NCBI RefSeq assembly: GCF_910592395.1
Contig: NC_088320.1
Location: 7,068,001-7,132,000 of the forward strand
Length of the DNA stretch: 64,000 nt
Direction of reading: 5' to 3'
Source of the DNA: Lineus longissimus
Taxonomy: Eukaryota; Nemertea; Pilidiophora; Heteronemertea; Lineidae
Shown: in pieces, positions 62,563 through 64,000 of the stretch
How positions within the stretch are numbered: position 1 is the stretch's first letter
Layout of the letters: each line of letters opens with the position of its first letter
Made by a program: the position numbers and the translations under genes
The notes under the pieces: model-generated
What the model was told of the DNA's origin: nothing
What the model saw: only the letters and a program-made list of their open reading frames with translations
The model's database searches: none

Positions 62563-63558
62563 TTATATCGATTTATTGCTATCTTTTCTATGATCAAGCT
62601 TGGGCGTTTTGTTTGAAAAATCTAAGACTTCGCGGTTATTGCGACGTTCCATACCCTCCCACCAGCGTTTTCTCTTGTATAGACCCTTATCATAATCAAC
62701 GCCATTTTTCTCGTATTTTTTCTCCTTGAAAATATATCCGTAGCCAGGCCTGTAATTGATATTGTCGAACGATCCAATCTTTGATGTGGTATTCCATTCT
62801 GGATTGTCATTGTATATCTTCACATTGCCTCCTTGAGGCTGATGATGAGCATTATCCAAGGAGCCGATTTTGGAATCCGACGCCCAGCGGGGCCGATCGG
62901 AATAAACCTGTTTTGTTCCTCCACCAGGTCTATGGTGCGCATTATCCAAAGACCCAATCTTTGGCAAACTGTTCCACTGCAACTTCTCCTTGTACACTCT
63001 CGTGTTTCCGCCTCCTGGCACATAGTTGACCCTATCTAATGAACCAACCATCGGCTGCGCTCTCCGTGTGTGTTTATTGTACTGTGCATCGTAGTCATGG
63101 TAGATCACTTTTTCACCACCCCGCGGCGTGTATCCAACATTCCTCGCTTCAATCCGTGGAGTTACATCATACTTTTCCCGAATGTCTGCAACCCGAACGT
63201 TACCACCACCAGGAACATACGCCACCTTCTCGAGAGAACCTACTTTTGGTTGAGCACGTGTTGTCCTCTTCCTGTATTCTGAACTATAGTCATGATATAT
63301 TTTCACATTTCCACCCCCAGGTTCGTGATTTGATTTTTCCAATGACCCAACCTTGGCCGTTGTGTCCCATCTTGGAGGTATATTAGCAACCTTTATATTC
63401 CCTCCTCCAGGCTGATGATCAACGTTATCCAAAGATCCAACTTTCGGCTGTGACCTATTCACGTGGCGCCGATACTCCGAGTTAGGGTCGTGATACACGA
63501 GGTGATAGGGATATTCTGAATCTGCTGGGGTAGGTGCCGATCTTGTTGTTAGAGACAT
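62563..63558 (-). CDS. Intronless tubulin-binding (tau/MAP-type) repeat protein 1, 331 aa
   Basis: A complete frame starting MSLTTRSAPTPADSEYPYHL and ending before TAA (62565-62563). Eight repeats of 30 or 35 residues cover residues about 39-300. Canonical units include KVGSLDNVDHQPGGGNIK, KVGSLEKSNHEPGGGNVK, KIGSLDNAHHRPGGG and KIGSFDNINYRPGYG, plus one variant RIEARNVGYTPRGG. Linkers carry IYHDY or W-N-T-T-type segments instead of the lysine-rich linkers of vertebrate tau. Two V-A-D-I-R-E-K-Y type junctions are shared with the neighbour. The C-terminal block around YDKGLYKRKRWWE is conserved with the 60691 gene, so it is under constraint. Family knowledge predicts microtubule binding; eight repeats compares with three or four in tau. 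No introns are apparent. Confidence 0.85.
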   Translation of the reverse strand: MSLTTRSAPTPADSEYPYHLVYHDPNSEYRRHVNRSQPKVGSLDNVDHQPGGGNIKVANIPPRWDTTAKVGSLEKSNHEPGGGNVKIYHDYSSEYRKRTTRAQPKVGSLEKVAYVPGGGNVRVADIREKYDVTPRIEARNVGYTPRGGEKVIYHDYDAQYNKHTRRAQPMVGSLDRVNYVPGGGNTRVYKEKLQWNSLPKIGSLDNAHHRPGGGTKQVYSDRPRWASDSKIGSLDNAHHQPQGGNVKIYNDNPEWNTTSKIGSFDNINYRPGYGYIFKEKKYEKNGVDYDKGLYKRKRWWEGMERRNNREVLDFSNKTPKLDHRKDSNKSI

Positions 63559-64000
63559 TTTAACACGAGCTTAAAATCATCACAGAGATTTGAACGTCTT
63601 TCACATTTGTGTCTCCAACTGGGTCAACTGAGATGAAATCACTATTTCCTCAGTGCATATTCAGAATTTCTGTCTCAGTTTGCACTTCTTTATCTATATC
63701 AGTAGCAATATTGTCTTCAATCAAAGCAGTCTATTCTAATCCAAGATTGTCTCAAGCGAGTGTCCAACACCGATGTTACCAAAAAGTCAAATTACGTTCA
63801 AGAACTGAAGATACATCCAACACCGAAGGAAGCCGCACCAATAACATGCAAAGAAAAGAAAAACATTGCATAAACAGAAGATTTGACAGGAAATTAGAAA
63901 ACATAAACATAAACAGCTTAACCACTGTGAAGTGGCAAAAGCAACTGTGGGAGATTATTTCCAGTGTGAGAATTCGTCATCATCAATTGTTTTTGCTTTT
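63559..64000. other. Upstream region of tubulin-repeat gene 1
   Basis: AT-rich sequence; no exon identified before the window ends. The promoter of the 62563-63558 gene should lie here. No clear TATA box was assigned. Confidence 0.4.

Overview
This is a eukaryotic window. It has spliced genes with GT-AG introns, several transposon families, AT-rich introns, frequent TACATGTA-type words and animal-specific extracellular domains. It most resembles a marine invertebrate such as an echinoderm, hemichordate, cephalochordate or lophotrochozoan; I cannot choose between these from sequence alone. All host genes I can support read on the minus strand, that is from right to left.

Layout. (1) Positions 1-8243 hold the 5' part of a mucin-like gene, here gene A: a signal-peptide exon at 8195-8243 and a giant repeat exon at 1-4060 that runs off the left edge. 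That exon contains at least 63 tandem 60-bp units and has no stop codon in the homologous frame. (2) Positions 11378-34214 hold a complete tandem paralog, gene B. I could assemble 29 phase-consistent coding exons giving 2155 aa: signal peptide, Ser/Tyr-rich repeats, EGF, NIDO, AMOP, VWD with a GDPH site, EGF array, SEA, EGFs, one transmembrane helix and a long cytoplasmic tail. This is a MUC4-like membrane mucin. The two genes share their promoter, signal exon and intron 1 through a segmental duplication (3.8-10.15 kb against 30.6-35.7 kb). (3) Positions 38142-42059 hold six exons of an NSDHL-type sterol C4 decarboxylating dehydrogenase. (4) Positions 43930-49989 hold a Ngaro-type tyrosine-recombinase retrotransposon on the plus strand. 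Its gag-like, RT/RNase H and recombinase frames and its split direct repeats are all recognisable, with one frameshift and one premature stop. (5) From 55.1 to 63.6 kb on the minus strand are two single-exon proteins made of tau/MAP-type tubulin-binding repeats (60691-61356 and 62563-63558), a separate exon with the conserved tau/MAP2 tail (55106-55303), and two candidate exons of unknown family between them.

Other repeats include a decayed L2/CR1-like LINE in intron 1 of gene A, a second LINE fragment, several MITE or foldback elements, satellites and microsatellites. The parts most worth attention are the open repeat exon of gene A, with its Tyr- and Arg-rich 20-residue unit, and the cluster of intronless tubulin-repeat genes next to an orphan tau tail exon.
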